A stretch of DNA of 47,966 nt from JAKPQD01 sp029572965 (GTDB lineage: Bacteria; Bacteroidota; Bacteroidia; Bacteroidales; DTGW01): assembly GCA_035374585.1 (NCBI GenBank), contig DAOSPF010000023.1:1-47966 (forward strand). Reading direction: 5' to 3'. The notes beneath the pieces were generated by a model. The model was not told the DNA's origin. It was given only the letters and a program-made list of their open reading frames with translations, and did not search any database. Below are positions 25,399 to 33,778 of this stretch, in pieces; the first letter of the stretch is position 1, and every line of letters begins with the position of its first letter. The position numbers were made by a program, and so were the translations under genes.

Positions 25399-25782
25399 TT
25401 ATTCGGGAAAATCATCCACTTCAATCAGGGCAAAAGGTATTTTTACAATTTCTTTGAAGTCAGTACCTAAATCAAGCATTTCCTTATCATCTTTGATGTA
25501 GTACCAATTTACGGTAACACTCAGGTTGTTTTGGAACAAATACATGTTCAGGTAATCAAATAAAGACATTAAAACCCTGTTAGTGCTGCTATTTGAATAG
25601 TCGAGCATGATAGATACTTCGGTGTGCTTTTCGGGATGTTTGGCATAATTGGCCACGGCTTCAAAAAGCGGGTCATACGTTTCGGTAATATCTTCGGGAA
25701 TAGACCTGCCAGCTATCAGGAGTTTGCCTTTGTCAAATTTGATTAAAGGGGTATGGGCGGTTCTTTCTAAATAAAATTCCAT
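25399..25782 (-). CDS. SiaC-like regulatory phosphoprotein (DUF1987)
   Basis: This is a 127-residue soluble alpha/beta protein. The start at MEFYLERTAHTPLIKFD is preferred over an ATG five codons upstream. The family pattern is seen in GRSIPEDITETYDPLF, the SIMLDYSNSSTNRVL segment, where the regulatory Ser/Thr phosphorylation site of SiaC lies, and the C-terminal FALIEVDD. In Pseudomonas SiaC is switched by the kinase SiaB and the phosphatase SiaA and controls a diguanylate cyclase. No SiaA/SiaB or cyclase gene is in this window, so its partners are unknown. Confidence 0.8.
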   Translation of the reverse strand: MEFYLERTAHTPLIKFDKGKLLIAGRSIPEDITETYDPLFEAVANYAKHPEKHTEVSIMLDYSNSSTNRVLMSLFDYLNMYLFQNNLSVTVNWYYIKDDKEMLDLGTDFKEIVKIPFALIEVDDFPE

Positions 25783-25848
25783 TGTCGTATGATTCAATTA
25801 TCGCACACTTTTCATTAAGTAAAATTAATATCTTTTTTGAAATAGAGA

Positions 25849-25868
25849 AATTTTAGACCCCTAAAATT
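25849..25868. repeat. Perfect short inverted repeat upstream of the SiaC-like gene
   Basis: AATTTTAG and CTAAAATT form a perfect 8-base-pair palindromic stem with the loop ACCC. It lies between the 5-formyl-THF cyclo-ligase gene and the SiaC-like gene, both on the minus strand. It could be an operator or a weak terminator. No T run follows on either strand. Confidence 0.4.
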
Positions 25869-25912
25869 ATAAATATCAATAAATTGACGTTATTTGTCAT
25901 GCCCAATATTAA

Positions 25913-26443
25913 TTATCCGCAAATTACCATGTTCACTTTTACATCGTGAGGAAGTGCCGGAATACTTTCAAAAAGTTGAAACTCAAAGCATACCCCTATT
26001 TTAAAAGCATTAGAAGTGGACAAAAATCGGTCATAATAGCCTTTGCCGCGTCCAAGCCTGTTGCCAGACTTGTCAAAGGCTATTCCGGGAATAATAAGGG
26101 CTTCGATTTGTTCAATATCACTGAAAACCGTACCTGTCGGTTCGAGAATGTTGTAACGATTTTTTTTCATCTGACTTTCACCCTCAAACTGTGAAAAAAC
26201 TATGTCATCATCAGAGACTACAGGCAAAAGGATAGTTTTTGATGTGGAATATTTTATAATTAAAGGCGTTAAATCAACTTCCATCGGCATAGGCCAGTAC
26301 ATGGCAATGGTTTGCGAATGGACAAATTGGGGCAGTCGTTCAATTTTGTCAGCAATTATTTGCGAGTGGACTGGGTAATAGTCTTGACTTTGCTTCTTTT
26401 TCAATTCCTTGATGGAATTTCTTATTTCTGATTTATTCAACAT
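25913..26443 (-). CDS. fau: 5-formyltetrahydrofolate cyclo-ligase
   Basis: This 176-residue enzyme converts 5-formyl-THF to 5,10-methenyl-THF with ATP, recycling folate. The pattern is typical: an N-terminal helix with basic residues, TIAMYWPMPMEVDLTPLI, the substrate region IPGIAFDKSGNRLGRGKGYYDRFL and a C-terminal LPHDVKVNMVI. Length is normal. It is divergent from the AddA-like gene. Confidence 0.93.
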   Translation of the reverse strand: MLNKSEIRNSIKELKKKQSQDYYPVHSQIIADKIERLPQFVHSQTIAMYWPMPMEVDLTPLIIKYSTSKTILLPVVSDDDIVFSQFEGESQMKKNRYNILEPTGTVFSDIEQIEALIIPGIAFDKSGNRLGRGKGYYDRFLSTSNAFKIGVCFEFQLFESIPALPHDVKVNMVICG

Positions 26444-26577
26444 ATACAGTGTCAGGTATTGCTTTATTTGTTAACAAAAGGCCTGAATAAGTAAAAATAA
26501 TGTTATTTTGTAAACTGGTATATGGTTGTTCGAAAATTGCATTAAAATTGGGTAAAAAAGCGTGAAAATAAAAATGT

Positions 26578-29500
26578 ATGTCTAAGCTTCTGAAAATTAA
26601 TGCTTCTGCCGGTTCGGGCAAAACCTTTCGTCTTACCCGCGAAATGCTTCTTTTGTTGACCCGCAACCCTGAAAACTACAAACACATACTTGCTATTACT
26701 TTCACCAACAAGGCTGCTGCTGAAATGAAGAGCAGGGTTTTAAAGGCATTGCTTGAAATAAATACAGACAAAGGCTCTGTGCACCTCAAAGCTTTGGCTG
26801 ACCTTAATAAAATGCCTGTTGAAGCCATTCAGAAAAAGGCTGATGAAGCGTTGTTCAACATTCTGCACAATTATTCTTTGTTATCTGTAATAACCATCGA
26901 CAGTTTCTTTCAGAGGGTTATCAAGTCGTTTGCCCGTGAAATGGGCTTTCAAATGAACTTTGATATTGAAATGGACCTGGATTCCGTCCTTGTTTCTTCA
27001 GCCCATGAAATGATAAATGACCTGAAAACAGGCGATAAACTAACCGAATGGCTTGCAGAGCTTGCAATAAAACGCATTGAAGAAGGTAAAAGCTGGAGCT
27101 TTGAAGATGACATCGTTTCGATGGGTAAACAATTGTTTAACGAAGATTTTAAGCTATTTTCAGAAACCTTTCACAATAGAATTAAAGACAGGGATTGGTT
27201 ATTGAGATATAAGCAATTGCTCGTACAGTATAAAAAGCACATAGAAGTGCATACACTGAAAATGTTGGCCGTTTTATCTGCTGATGCCAAAAGGATAATG
27301 GATAAATACCAGGTAGGTGCTGATTCTTTTAAAGAGAAGAGCAGGGGAATAGGAACATTTATGCTTAGCTTGGATAAATACTTTGTTAAAGACCTTCCTG
27401 CCTGCGTTAATAAATATAAAGATGATGTAAGCCTCTGGCCGCAGTCCGATAAGGTGGCTAATAGTGTAATTGCTGCTGCAAATGCTGGTCTTGAAAAGAT
27501 TTTGAAAGATGCAGTGAACCTGATTCAGGTAAAAAAGAAAAGTTTTAACAGTTGCAGCCTGGTGTTGGACAATTTTTATACGCTGGGAATCCTTTCGGAA
27601 TTGAGCCAAAAGATTGACGATTATTCCAAAGACAATAACTTGTTTCTGCTGTCCAATACCGCTTATTTTTTGCATGAAATAATCGGGAATAACGATGTGC
27701 CGTTTGTGTATGAAAAAATGGGGCAGATGTATTCGCATTTTATGATTGACGAATTTCAGGATACATCAATCATTCAGTGGAATACGCTGAAGCCCCTTAT
27801 CGCTGGTAGTTTAGCATCGGGCGGAAAGTCCTTAGTTGTGGGCGATCTGAAACAGTCTATTTATCGCTGGCGAAATACCGACTGGCGCATCATGGCCCAA
27901 AAGGTTGATGAAGACGTGAAAGAGCAAGGGGTTAAAGAAGAAACGCTGGATAAAAATTACCGGAGCGACTATAATATAGTGGCTTTCAACAATTCTTTCT
28001 TTTTTCAGGCTGCGGAAAGCATTCAGAAATCTTTGACTGACGAGATGGTAAGTGTTGGTTTTGAAGACAATATCTTCAAAACAATGATTAAAAAGGCTTA
28101 TGAAAGTAACTTTCAGCTTGCCAAAAATCAGGATAAGGGATTGGTCAAAATAGATTTCATCGATACTACGGAGAAAGAAGTTGAAGGCGAAAAGGTAAAG
28201 CTTGATTTTAAAGCAGAATCGCTTCAACTCATGCTTGCAGACCTTAAATTGATTGGAGAGAAAGGTTCGACAGCAATTCTCGTAAGGACTAATAAGGAAG
28301 GGCAAGAGGTAATGGACTTCATTAATGAAAATAACCGGCTTGAAGAAGACCCAACTAAAAGAATAGCTGTAATTTCTGATGAAACAGCATTGCTATCTAA
28401 TTCAGTAGCAGTGAATTTCATACTTAACATTTTTCAGTATTATATAAACCCTGTAAATGTTATAAATAAAGAAGAACTGGTCAATAACTGGAATATTATT
28501 TTGTCTGAAATGCAGGCTAATCAGGCTAAAGTGCAATGGAATGAATTGTCTGTATTGCTAAAGGAAAATGAACATTTTCGTTTTCTTTTGCCCGACAGGC
28601 TTTTAGAAAAGGTTATTGAGCTGTTCCAGCTAAATCAGGTTACTTCATATCTTCCATATCTGCAACGCTTTTATGATGTAGTCAATGAGTACCTGCACCG
28701 ATCGGGCAGCAGGCATTTGCTGGGTTTTGTTGATTATTGGGAAGAAAAAAAAAGCAAAACATCTTTGTCTTTGACTGAGAATCAAAAAGCAGTGAGGATA
28801 ATAACCCTGCATAAATCCAAAGGTCTGCAGTTTGACAATGTTTTAATTCCTTTCTGCAATTGGCCTATGGAATATAAAAATTTTGATGCACCTTTGAAAT
28901 GGGTACAAGGCGATTATCATTTGTTTAAAGCCATTGAACATGCTCCGGTTCAATTCTCAAAGGCCATGGAAAACTCCTATTTTTCTAAAGATTATTACAT
29001 AGAAAAAGCTCAGTTTTATTTGGATAATTTGAATTTGTTGTATGTTGCTTTTACCCGTCCTAAAAACAACTTGTATTTATATTGTGAGTTTAACGAGTCA
29101 AAGTCTTATACAGTCTCGCATTTGGTGAATGATGTATTGAGAAACTCTAATAATATTGATGGTTCTATTTTTCCGCAAGTAAACCTTCAAAAATATTGGG
29201 ATAAAGAAAATATGTCCCAATATCAAATAGGCAGCTATTCAGTTCCGGAAGACAAAGATGCTGAAAGTATTGAAAATATTGAACTATATAATTTGCCAGT
29301 TTCAGCAATAGACGAACATCTGAAGTCAAAGCCTTTGGTGTATGATTTTGCTTCGCAGCAAAAAGCTTCGAAACGGTTGAGTGGAAACACGATGCACAAG
29401 CTTTTTCAATACATTTATAAGGCAGAAGATATAGATAAAGCTATTAACAAGTTGGTAGGAGAGGGATTAATTTCAAGTGTTGACAGACAGATTTATTCAG

Positions 29501-29793
29501 AAAGAGTAAATAGCCTTGTAATGAAGGAGCCTTATAAAGACTGGTATTGTGGAGACTGGAAAGTTTATACCGAAGCTGCTATTGTTGTTCCCAAACAACA
29601 CGAGTACCGGCCTGACCGGGTTATGATAAATGGGAAAAAGGCGGTTGTTGTGGATTACAAATTTGGTTTTGTCCAAAAGGATAGCTATATTAAACAGGTT
29701 TCAGACTATAAGCAAACGCTTTTAGATATGGGTTTTGAGCATGTTGATGCTTTCATCTGGTATGTTTCGCTCGATAAATACGTGATGGCATAA
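26578..29793 (+). CDS. addA: AddA/RecB-like UvrD-family helicase-nuclease
   Basis: This 1071-residue protein probably processes double-strand DNA ends for recombination. The superfamily 1 helicase motifs are Walker A INASAGSGKTFRLT (about 7-20), AITFTNKAAAEMK, Walker B FMIDEFQDTS, the QSIYRWR motif, TLHKSKGLQFDNVLIP and LYVAFTRPKNNL. A C-terminal PD-(D/E)XK nuclease follows, with YRPDRVMINGKKAVVVDYKFG. This is the AddA layout. The partner AddB, needed by characterised AddAB complexes, is not in this window. It ends convergently with fba at a shared hairpin. Confidence 0.88.
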   Translation: MSKLLKINASAGSGKTFRLTREMLLLLTRNPENYKHILAITFTNKAAAEMKSRVLKALLEINTDKGSVHLKALADLNKMPVEAIQKKADEALFNILHNYSLLSVITIDSFFQRVIKSFAREMGFQMNFDIEMDLDSVLVSSAHEMINDLKTGDKLTEWLAELAIKRIEEGKSWSFEDDIVSMGKQLFNEDFKLFSETFHNRIKDRDWLLRYKQLLVQYKKHIEVHTLKMLAVLSADAKRIMDKYQVGADSFKEKSRGIGTFMLSLDKYFVKDLPACVNKYKDDVSLWPQSDKVANSVIAAANAGLEKILKDAVNLIQVKKKSFNSCSLVLDNFYTLGILSELSQKIDDYSKDNNLFLLSNTAYFLHEIIGNNDVPFVYEKMGQMYSHFMIDEFQDTSIIQWNTLKPLIAGSLASGGKSLVVGDLKQSIYRWRNTDWRIMAQKVDEDVKEQGVKEETLDKNYRSDYNIVAFNNSFFFQAAESIQKSLTDEMVSVGFEDNIFKTMIKKAYESNFQLAKNQDKGLVKIDFIDTTEKEVEGEKVKLDFKAESLQLMLADLKLIGEKGSTAILVRTNKEGQEVMDFINENNRLEEDPTKRIAVISDETALLSNSVAVNFILNIFQYYINPVNVINKEELVNNWNIILSEMQANQAKVQWNELSVLLKENEHFRFLLPDRLLEKVIELFQLNQVTSYLPYLQRFYDVVNEYLHRSGSRHLLGFVDYWEEKKSKTSLSLTENQKAVRIITLHKSKGLQFDNVLIPFCNWPMEYKNFDAPLKWVQGDYHLFKAIEHAPVQFSKAMENSYFSKDYYIEKAQFYLDNLNLLYVAFTRPKNNLYLYCEFNESKSYTVSHLVNDVLRNSNNIDGSIFPQVNLQKYWDKENMSQYQIGSYSVPEDKDAESIENIELYNLPVSAIDEHLKSKPLVYDFASQQKASKRLSGNTMHKLFQYIYKAEDIDKAINKLVGEGLISSVDRQIYSERVNSLVMKEPYKDWYCGDWKVYTEAAIVVPKQHEYRPDRVMINGKKAVVVDYKFGFVQKDSYIKQVSDYKQTLLDMGFEHVDAFIWYVSLDKYVMA

Positions 29794-29822
29794 AAAAAGC
29801 TGCACAATTTGTACAGCTTTTT
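29794..29822. terminator. Bidirectional terminator between addA and fba
   Basis: AAAAAGCTG (29794-29802) and CAGCTTTTT (29814-29822) form a stem extended inwards by CAA/TTG, with A and T tracts on opposite sides. It can end transcripts from both convergent genes. Confidence 0.85.
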
Positions 29823-29842
29823 GTTTATTTGTTTGCTTAATA

Positions 29843-30835
29843 TTAAGCTTTGTTAGCGCTTCCAAGCACATGGATAGTTTTATGCATGTACAATTTCTTG
29901 AGTTCGTCACGAGCCGGGCCTAAGTATTTGCGAGGGTCAAATTCTGCAGGTTTTGTAGCAAATACTTCACGTACAGCAGCTGTCATAGCTAAACGGCCGT
30001 CTGAGTCAATGTTGATTTTGCAAACAGCTGATTTTGCAGCTTCACGAAGTTGTTCTTCTGGAATACCAATTGAATCCTTCAAAGCACCACCATACTTGTT
30101 GATAGTTTCAACATATTCTTGTGGAACAGAAGATGAACCGTGAAGAACGATAGGAAATCCGGGAATTCTCTTTTCAATTTCTTTCAAAATATCAAAACGT
30201 AAGGGAGGAGGGACTAATATGCCGTTGGCATTACGTGTACATTGTGCAGGAGTAAATTTGAATGCTCCGTGTGAGGTCCCAATTGAAATTGCCAATGAAT
30301 CAACACCTGTACGGTTTACGAAATCTACAACCTGATCAGGTTCTGTATAGGTATGGTGATCAGCCTGTACCTCATCTTCAATACCAGCCAAAACTCCAAG
30401 TTCGCCTTCTACTGTTACATCATATTTGTGAGCATACTCAACAACTTGTTTGGTAAGCTCAATGTTTTTTTCATAAGGAAGGTGAGAACCATCAATCATA
30501 ACTGATGAGAAACCCATATCGATACAGCTTTTGCAAAGCTCGAATGAATCCCCATGGTCTAAGTGCAATACGATTGGAATTGCATAACCTAATTCTTTAG
30601 CATATTCTACAGCGCCTTGTGCCATATAACGGAGCAGTGTCTGATTGGCATATTTACGGGCTCCGCTTGATACCTGCAATATAACAGGTGATTTTGTTTC
30701 AACACATGCAGAAATAATAGCCTGCAATTGTTCCATATTGTTGAAGTTAAAAGCAGGAATTGCATATCCTCCTTTTACAGCTTTCTGGAACATTTCTTTG
30801 GTGTTAACCAAACCTAATTCTTTATAATGGATCAT
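29843..30835 (-). CDS. fba: Class II fructose-bisphosphate aldolase
   Basis: This 330-residue zinc aldolase of glycolysis and gluconeogenesis shows GYAIPAFNFNNMEQLQAI at the N-terminus, the zinc-binding block VLHLDHGDSFELC, the EGELGVLAGIED loop, the histidine-containing TSHGAFKF and VLHGSSSVP, and NIDSDGRLAMTAAVRE. It belongs to the type carrying the long EDEVQADHHTYT insertion. It is transcribed alone from a recognisable promoter. Confidence 0.96.
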   Translation of the reverse strand: MIHYKELGLVNTKEMFQKAVKGGYAIPAFNFNNMEQLQAIISACVETKSPVILQVSSGARKYANQTLLRYMAQGAVEYAKELGYAIPIVLHLDHGDSFELCKSCIDMGFSSVMIDGSHLPYEKNIELTKQVVEYAHKYDVTVEGELGVLAGIEDEVQADHHTYTEPDQVVDFVNRTGVDSLAISIGTSHGAFKFTPAQCTRNANGILVPPPLRFDILKEIEKRIPGFPIVLHGSSSVPQEYVETINKYGGALKDSIGIPEEQLREAAKSAVCKINIDSDGRLAMTAAVREVFATKPAEFDPRKYLGPARDELKKLYMHKTIHVLGSANKA

Positions 30836-30863
30836 CGTTTTATGATTTTAATTAAAATTGCCG

Positions 30864-30891
30864 CAAAGATAATTAAAATTGTGAAAGACAA
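30864..30891 (-). promoter_or_regulatory. fba promoter
   Basis: On the minus strand TTG (30889-30891) is followed after 17 bases by TATCTTTG (30864-30871), an exact Bacteroidetes -7 box, 28 bases before the fba start. Confidence 0.65.
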
Positions 30892-31058
30892 GTATTAATA
30901 ACGCTATTTAGATGTAATTTAGAATGCTTGAAGTGTTTTTTTTGGGGTTAAAATTTTGAATATCAATAATGTATATTTTTTTCTTCTTTTTTAGTAACAT
31001 CTGTTTATTAAACGGAATAAATTTCTTTATTTTGCAGCAACAATAAAAATACATTTTT

Positions 31059-31109
31059 ATGGACGATGGCCCGGCGAATATAATGTTTAATACAGCCTTA
31101 ACCGATTAG
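31059..31109 (+). CDS. Candidate 16-residue leader peptide in the corA leader
   Basis: In the 487-base gap between fba and corA, an ATG at 31059 opens a 16-codon frame, MDDGPANIMFNTALTD, ending in TAG at 31107-31109. The N-terminus is acidic with an early proline. That composition is known to destabilise ribosomes at low Mg2+ in E. coli/Salmonella leader peptides such as MgtL. The stop codon lies at the base of one of two competing hairpins. The frame is short enough to arise by chance. The functional reading is inference. Confidence 0.35.
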   Translation: MDDGPANIMFNTALTD

Positions 31110-31263
31110 GTGTCATTGTTGCACCTTCTTGTTTAAGGTTTAAATGAAGGTGCTTATGCATATTGTAAAAGTTTTCAAAATCCATTTTTCAAGTTACATT
31201 GAAGCATTAATATTGCCTTTGCGAAGGTTTTTGCTGTTGTATTCTTACCGATGTTACTGGTAA
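31107..31263 (+). promoter_or_regulatory. Structured 5' leader of corA with competing hairpins
   Basis: GCACCTTC (31121-31128) pairs with GAAGGTGC (31146-31153), and an inner TTTAA/TTAAA stem makes a strong 33-base hairpin. The 5' arm can instead pair with the upstream AGGTG at 31108-31112, which overlaps the mini-ORF stop, so the two folds exclude each other. Further down, CCTT-TGCG-AAGG at 31216-31227 is followed by five T residues like a small terminator, and TTACC/GGTAA (31245-31263) forms another stem. The rest of the gap (30892-31058, 31264-31322) holds the likely promoter region and otherwise A/T-rich sequence. No known riboswitch class was recognised. Confidence 0.5.
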
Positions 31264-31322
31264 CAGTTTCACAAACCGGATATGAATAAAAATAGTATTA
31301 AAACCTGCAAAAAGAATATAAT

Positions 31323-32252
31323 ATGCTTACAATATGGAAACAAAAACACAAATTAATTGAGATTGATAATTTCGAAAGAAATTGCTGGGTTAATGTTACT
31401 AATCCAATTCCTGAAGAAATAGACCGCCTGATTGAAGAATTTCGTATCCCGGAAGATTATATCCGCGATATTCTTGATGCTGATGAGCGTTCGCGTACCG
31501 AAGCTGAAGGCCGTTGGTTAATGATAATTATCCGTATTCCGGTATTTCGCACAGACAATGGTATTCCTTACATTACAGTGCCTTTGGGTATTCTTATATC
31601 CCCTCATTCTATTGTTACCATTTGTTTGTACGAGAATGATGTTATCAGAAGTATTCTATATCCTGTTAAAACAAAGGCCATAAATCTTGAAAATAAGATA
31701 AATTTTGTACTTGAGCTTTTTCAGCGTTCGTCAAGTCAGTATTTGAAATACCTCAAAGATATTAACCTTCGGACAAACCAAATAGAAAGGGATTTAGAAA
31801 GGTCAACTAAAAATAAAGAGCTTCAAAACCTTTTGAGGATGGAGAAATGTCTTGTTTTTTTCATTACCTCATTGAAATCTAATGAGATGCTGCTTCAAAA
31901 GCTTCAACGTTCAAGGTTTGCCTCCAGTGAAGAGCTAGATGAAGACCTTTTGGCTGATGTAATTATCGAAACGAAGCAGGCTATTGAGATGTCGCAAATA
32001 TATAGCGATATTCAGGCAGGGTTGATGGATGCTTTTGCTTCGTTGATTTCAAACAACCTTAACGTGGTGATGAAGCAGCTTACCTCAATTACCATTATTT
32101 TGATGATCCCTACTCTTATTGCGAGCTTTTTCGGGATGAACCTGCACAACTTTATTGAAGATTCGCAATATGGCTTTGTTTCTGTAGTTGTAGGTTCTTT
32201 ACTGTTATCAATTATTGGAGTTTTGATATTCAGGAGACGACAGTTTTTTTAA
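31323..32252 (+). CDS. corA: CorA-family magnesium/divalent cation transporter
   Basis: This 309-residue protein has a large cytoplasmic N-terminal domain and two C-terminal membrane helices. The first ends in the signature GMN at residues 271-273 (SFFGMNLHN). A basic tail RRRQFF follows the second helix. CorA proteins form pentamers that admit Mg2+ (some members Co2+ or Zn2+). The long helical stalk is visible in residues about 130-240. A structured leader precedes the gene. Its stop overlaps the convergent porin gene by 4 bases. Confidence 0.92.
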   Translation: MLTIWKQKHKLIEIDNFERNCWVNVTNPIPEEIDRLIEEFRIPEDYIRDILDADERSRTEAEGRWLMIIIRIPVFRTDNGIPYITVPLGILISPHSIVTICLYENDVIRSILYPVKTKAINLENKINFVLELFQRSSSQYLKYLKDINLRTNQIERDLERSTKNKELQNLLRMEKCLVFFITSLKSNEMLLQKLQRSRFASSEELDEDLLADVIIETKQAIEMSQIYSDIQAGLMDAFASLISNNLNVVMKQLTSITIILMIPTLIASFFGMNLHNFIEDSQYGFVSVVVGSLLLSIIGVLIFRRRQFF

Positions 32253-33733
32253 AATTTAAAGCCAACTGTTAATAGAAATTTTCCTGAAGATGTTTCTAAT
32301 TCAGCCTTTGGTAAAGCGCTATGGTTGTACATCAAATAATTTTCTGAAACGGTTTGCAAAGAGTATGTAAAATCGATGTACGTATTTCCTGTATTATAAC
32401 CAAAGCCGGCAGCATAGAGCATCGTATAAGCGTCTGAGTTGAGCATTCCGCTTGAATAGGGGCTTTGTTTATAGGCACAACCTCCTCGTAAGTAGAATTT
32501 GTTCAGTTTTGCTTCAGCCCCCAACCTAAACGTTTGGGCAATCCTCATATTATCTTTCATTTCTGAGTTTTCAGTACTAAAATAGTCGGCTCCGTAATCG
32601 CTATTGGAGAATTTAATTTTGGTAAAATCCTCAATTTCGTAATCAAAACTGATTAAGCCTTTATCTTCAAATAAATAGGAGATTCCAGCTGTATATTTTG
32701 CCGGAGTAGTAATATCATAAGATTCTGACATGGCTCCAAGTTCATATCCATATTCGTCAGTTGGGACTTCAACAAAAGTTTTACCATTGTCAGGCGTTGC
32801 TGTCATACGAGTGCTTGTTTCTTGGGTGATTTTTATAAAACTTGGAGTTTGGATAGATAATCCCAACCGTAAAGTCTCAATAGGCCTGTAAATAACCCCA
32901 ATACCAAGGTTCCAACCTTTAACCCAGGTGTCCAAATTGTAACCAAAGCTAAAAGAATTATCTGTAATCAAGTCGTTAATGTCTATCTCTGTATGGTTGG
33001 TTTTATATTGATAATTGCCTGAAATAATGTTGAAATTGAACCCCAAATATAATTTATGGTCATAGTTAGTACCCATTCCAAAATAATAGGTTCCTACAGA
33101 ACCATTTTTTTCAAGGGTATGCTGTTGCTTGAGTGGAATATTGTCGTATGCACTATGATATGAAGTGCTTCCTGAATCTGCATCAATCACAATTAGTCTG
33201 TAAGCAAGTTGCTCAAAATAACTGTTTAAATCGTTGACTTTACTGCCATTGGCGAAATTAATAAACTCATTGGCCATAGATGTGCCTGTTGTCAAGCCAG
33301 ATATTTTATATGAACCACTATAATTAGCCAACTGGTTATATCCTAAAACAAGGTTTATACATTGCCATCCAGAGCCATTGTCAGTATTGATGTTCATGTT
33401 AACCCCGATATTATGGAGGTTCATTTTGTATATAAAATCAGTATTTTCCTGACCAGAAAAAGTTGAGTTGGTATTAACAGAAGAAAAAGCCGGGGTGAAA
33501 CTAAACTGGCTTGTCCTGAATACGCCTATTCCGGCCGGGTTCTGTCCAATAGCCCCTAAATCGCCTCCAAGCGAACTGTATGCACCTGCTAATGCCGTGC
33601 TACGGGCAGAAGAAAACCCTTGCATATCCGAAAGAAAGACACCATCAATGTAATATCCTGACGAAAAGCTATTTTGAGAATAACTTAACGAAAAAACGGA
33701 ACATAATGCTATTAGACCTATTAGCTTTTTCAT
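32249..33733 (-). CDS. OmpP1/FadL/TodX-family outer-membrane transporter
   Basis: This is a 494-residue exported beta-barrel. A signal peptide of about 19 residues (MKKLIGLIALCSVFSLSYS) is followed by the family's hallmark N-terminal region, in which a GFSSARSTALAGAYSSLGGDLGAI-like stretch precedes GQNPAGIGVFR. Alternating amphipathic strands run to a C-terminal ...LLTVGFKF with a terminal Phe, as expected for BAM substrates. The family imports hydrophobic compounds such as long-chain fatty acids. It lies 45 bases after the tyrosine-rich protein gene on the same strand and may be co-transcribed with it. Confidence 0.88.
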   Translation of the reverse strand: MKKLIGLIALCSVFSLSYSQNSFSSGYYIDGVFLSDMQGFSSARSTALAGAYSSLGGDLGAIGQNPAGIGVFRTSQFSFTPAFSSVNTNSTFSGQENTDFIYKMNLHNIGVNMNINTDNGSGWQCINLVLGYNQLANYSGSYKISGLTTGTSMANEFINFANGSKVNDLNSYFEQLAYRLIVIDADSGSTSYHSAYDNIPLKQQHTLEKNGSVGTYYFGMGTNYDHKLYLGFNFNIISGNYQYKTNHTEIDINDLITDNSFSFGYNLDTWVKGWNLGIGVIYRPIETLRLGLSIQTPSFIKITQETSTRMTATPDNGKTFVEVPTDEYGYELGAMSESYDITTPAKYTAGISYLFEDKGLISFDYEIEDFTKIKFSNSDYGADYFSTENSEMKDNMRIAQTFRLGAEAKLNKFYLRGGCAYKQSPYSSGMLNSDAYTMLYAAGFGYNTGNTYIDFTYSLQTVSENYLMYNHSALPKAELETSSGKFLLTVGFKF

Positions 33734-33778
33734 ATCTATGTAACTTTAGGTTTTCAATAATAATCAATTTTGAAAAAA

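Noticed and set aside
31059..31110. Possible fluoride-type riboswitch (GACGATGGC... before corA)
   Set aside because: The GATGG match is superficial; the first stem and pseudoknot of the class cannot be formed, and the downstream gene is corA, not a fluoride exporter.
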